This document shows positions 6,432 through 7,369 of a stretch of DNA of 7,369 nt, one piece after another. The notes under the pieces were generated by a model. It worked only from the letters and a program-made list of their open reading frames with translations. It made no database searches and was not told the origin of the DNA. The stretch comes from an uncultured beta proteobacterium. GTDB lineage: Bacteria > Pseudomonadota > Gammaproteobacteria > Burkholderiales > Burkholderiaceae_C. The translations under genes and the position numbers were made by a program. Numbering within the stretch: position 1 is the stretch's first letter; each line of letters starts with the position of its first letter. The stretch covers positions 1-7,369 of the forward strand of contig CAJASG010000417.1 in NCBI GenBank assembly GCA_903944555.1, in the 5' to 3' direction.

Positions 6432-7369
6432 CTACTTGAGCCAAACAAAATACGTCATGAGCACGAAGATGCCCAATATCATCGCGAAGGCATAGTGGTA
6501 TAGATACCCCGACTGCAATTTGCGCACAGCATCAGAAATCCAACCCACCATCTTCCAGGAACCGTTCACCAACACGCCATCAATCAACGTCTGGTCACCG
6601 ACCTTCCACAATCCAGTACCAAGAGCCCGTGCGCCACGCGCCAAGATATTCTCATTGATCCAATCAAGGTAATACTTATTCTCCAGCAGGGTGTAGATTG
6701 GTTGAACGCGCGCCTTGATAGCCGCGGGTAGCGCCGGGTTGACCATGTACATGTAGTAGGAAGTCGCGACACCTGCGACAGCCAGCATAAATGGCAGCGT
6801 CGTCAGTGCATGCCACGCCATCTGGGCCGGACCGTGAAAGGCGTGCGCCAACTCCTCCATGGCAGCATGTTTTTCGTGGTCTATGAAAATCGCTCCTTTG
6901 AAGAAGTCGCTGTACAACATTGGTTCAATCGTGAAGTACCCAATCAGTACCGACGGAATCGCCAACAGAATCAAGGGGAGCGTTACGACCCATGGTGATT
7001 CATGGGGTGCGTGGTGATCGCCATGTCCGTGATGGTCATCATGTCCATGGTGTGCATCTGGATTCTGGTCGAAACGCTCCTTGCCATGGAACACGAGGAA
7101 ATACATGCGGAATGAATAAAACGCCGTCACGAATACACCAGCCAACACAGCGAAGGAAGCAAACCCAGCACCAGCCAGATGACTCTCATGCACGGCTTCA
7201 ATAATACTGTCCTTGGAATAAAAACCGGCGAACAGCGGTGTACCGATCAAAGCTAAGGAACCCAGCAACGACGTGATCCAAGTGATGGGCATGTACTTCC
7301 GCAAGCCACCCATCCAGCGGATATCCTGATTGTGGTGCACCCCCATGATCACGGAACCTGCCGCAAGAA
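6432..7369 (-). CDS. nuoL: NADH-quinone oxidoreductase subunit L, C-terminal half (cut by right edge)
   Basis: About 312 C-terminal residues of NuoL are present. The frame stays open through the right edge, so the start lies outside; the GTG at 7352-7350 is an internal codon. Complete NuoL is usually about 610-680 residues. The visible part begins in the conserved FxAAGSVIMGVHHNQDIRWM region and continues with MGGLRKYMPITW and LFAGFYSKDSIIEA, which holds the conserved Lys of the last proton channel. After a cytoplasm- or periplasm-facing His-rich loop (7052-7002) come further membrane segments. The C-terminal region (KYYLDWINENILARG onward) carries the long lateral helix that lies along NuoM and NuoN, and ends with a final TM helix, FAMILGIFVLMTYFVWLK. 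NuoL is the distal proton-pumping subunit of complex I. It is 12 bases upstream of nuoM. No frameshift is seen. Confidence 0.97.
   Translation of the reverse strand, partial: LAAGSVIMGVHHNQDIRWMGGLRKYMPITWITSLLGSLALIGTPLFAGFYSKDSIIEAVHESHLAGAGFASFAVLAGVFVTAFYSFRMYFLVFHGKERFDQNPDAHHGHDDHHGHGDHHAPHESPWVVTLPLILLAIPSVLIGYFTIEPMLYSDFFKGAIFIDHEKHAAMEELAHAFHGPAQMAWHALTTLPFMLAVAGVATSYYMYMVNPALPAAIKARVQPIYTLLENKYYLDWINENILARGARALGTGLWKVGDQTLIDGVLVNGSWKMVGWISDAVRKLQSGYLYHYAFAMILGIFVLMTYFVWLK
7002..7052 (-). other. Histidine-rich loop inside NuoL
   Basis: This 17-residue stretch (HHGHDDHHGHGDHHAPH) holds nine histidines and three aspartates and is built from CAC/CAT and GAC/GAT codons. It joins two hydrophobic segments, after the helix ending FRMYFLVFHGKERF and before the one beginning PWVVTLPL, so it is a soluble loop of NuoL. 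It is not part of the conserved core and could bind metal ions; I recall similar His-rich loops in other betaproteobacterial NuoL proteins but could not check. The side of the membrane is not determined here. Confidence 0.8.

Noticed and set aside
7350..7352. GTG as a start of a shortened nuoL
   Set aside because: The frame continues upstream with conserved NuoL residues (AAGS before VIMGVHH) to the window edge, so this is an internal valine codon and not a truncation.

Overview
The window looks like the chromosome of a betaproteobacterium, most likely from the Burkholderiales and probably near Comamonadaceae (Rhodoferax/Polaromonas-like). This rests on the character of the Nuo proteins, on the order nuoL-nuoM-nuoN followed by a Nudix hydrolase and a DUF1178 protein, and on familiarity with these families. 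No search was run. I see no mobile element, CRISPR array, rRNA or tRNA.

Left part, + strand (1-2171). An MsbA-like ABC exporter (half-transporter with fused ATPase) enters from beyond the left edge and ends at 1435. It is followed by a 94-base gap with a near-consensus sigma70-type promoter whose -35 box sits on a perfect 11-bp inverted repeat. This promoter serves two small genes of unknown function, 65 and 134 codons long. Their bodies are unrelated in sequence: one is Lys/Pro-rich and disordered-looking, the other is an Ala/Glu/Arg-rich probable coiled coil. Both end in the same 18-residue C-terminal motif (PVVNxQGxxTGRxxNVxA), which is the most interesting feature here.

Middle (2172-2348). 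A convergent intergenic region of 177 bases holds several short inverted repeats. One of them reads as a weak intrinsic terminator for the minus-strand operon.

Right part, - strand (2349-7369). Reading right to left, this is the 3' end of the complex I operon: nuoL (C-terminal half only, cut by the right edge), nuoM and nuoN, then a Nudix hydrolase of the ADP-ribose pyrophosphatase type and a DUF1178 zinc-ribbon-like protein. Gaps are 12, 24, 1 and 11 bases, so the five genes are very probably one transcript, with translational coupling at several junctions. NuoL, NuoM and NuoN are the three antiporter-like, proton-pumping membrane subunits of NADH:quinone oxidoreductase, and all charged residues expected in the proton path are present in the parts that can be seen. 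The Nudix enzyme would hydrolyse ADP-ribose, an NAD breakdown product, so its place behind an NADH-oxidising complex is suggestive but not proof of a link.

Nothing here is clearly a new defence or mobile system. The window is mostly ordinary core metabolism, with one pair of undescribed small genes.
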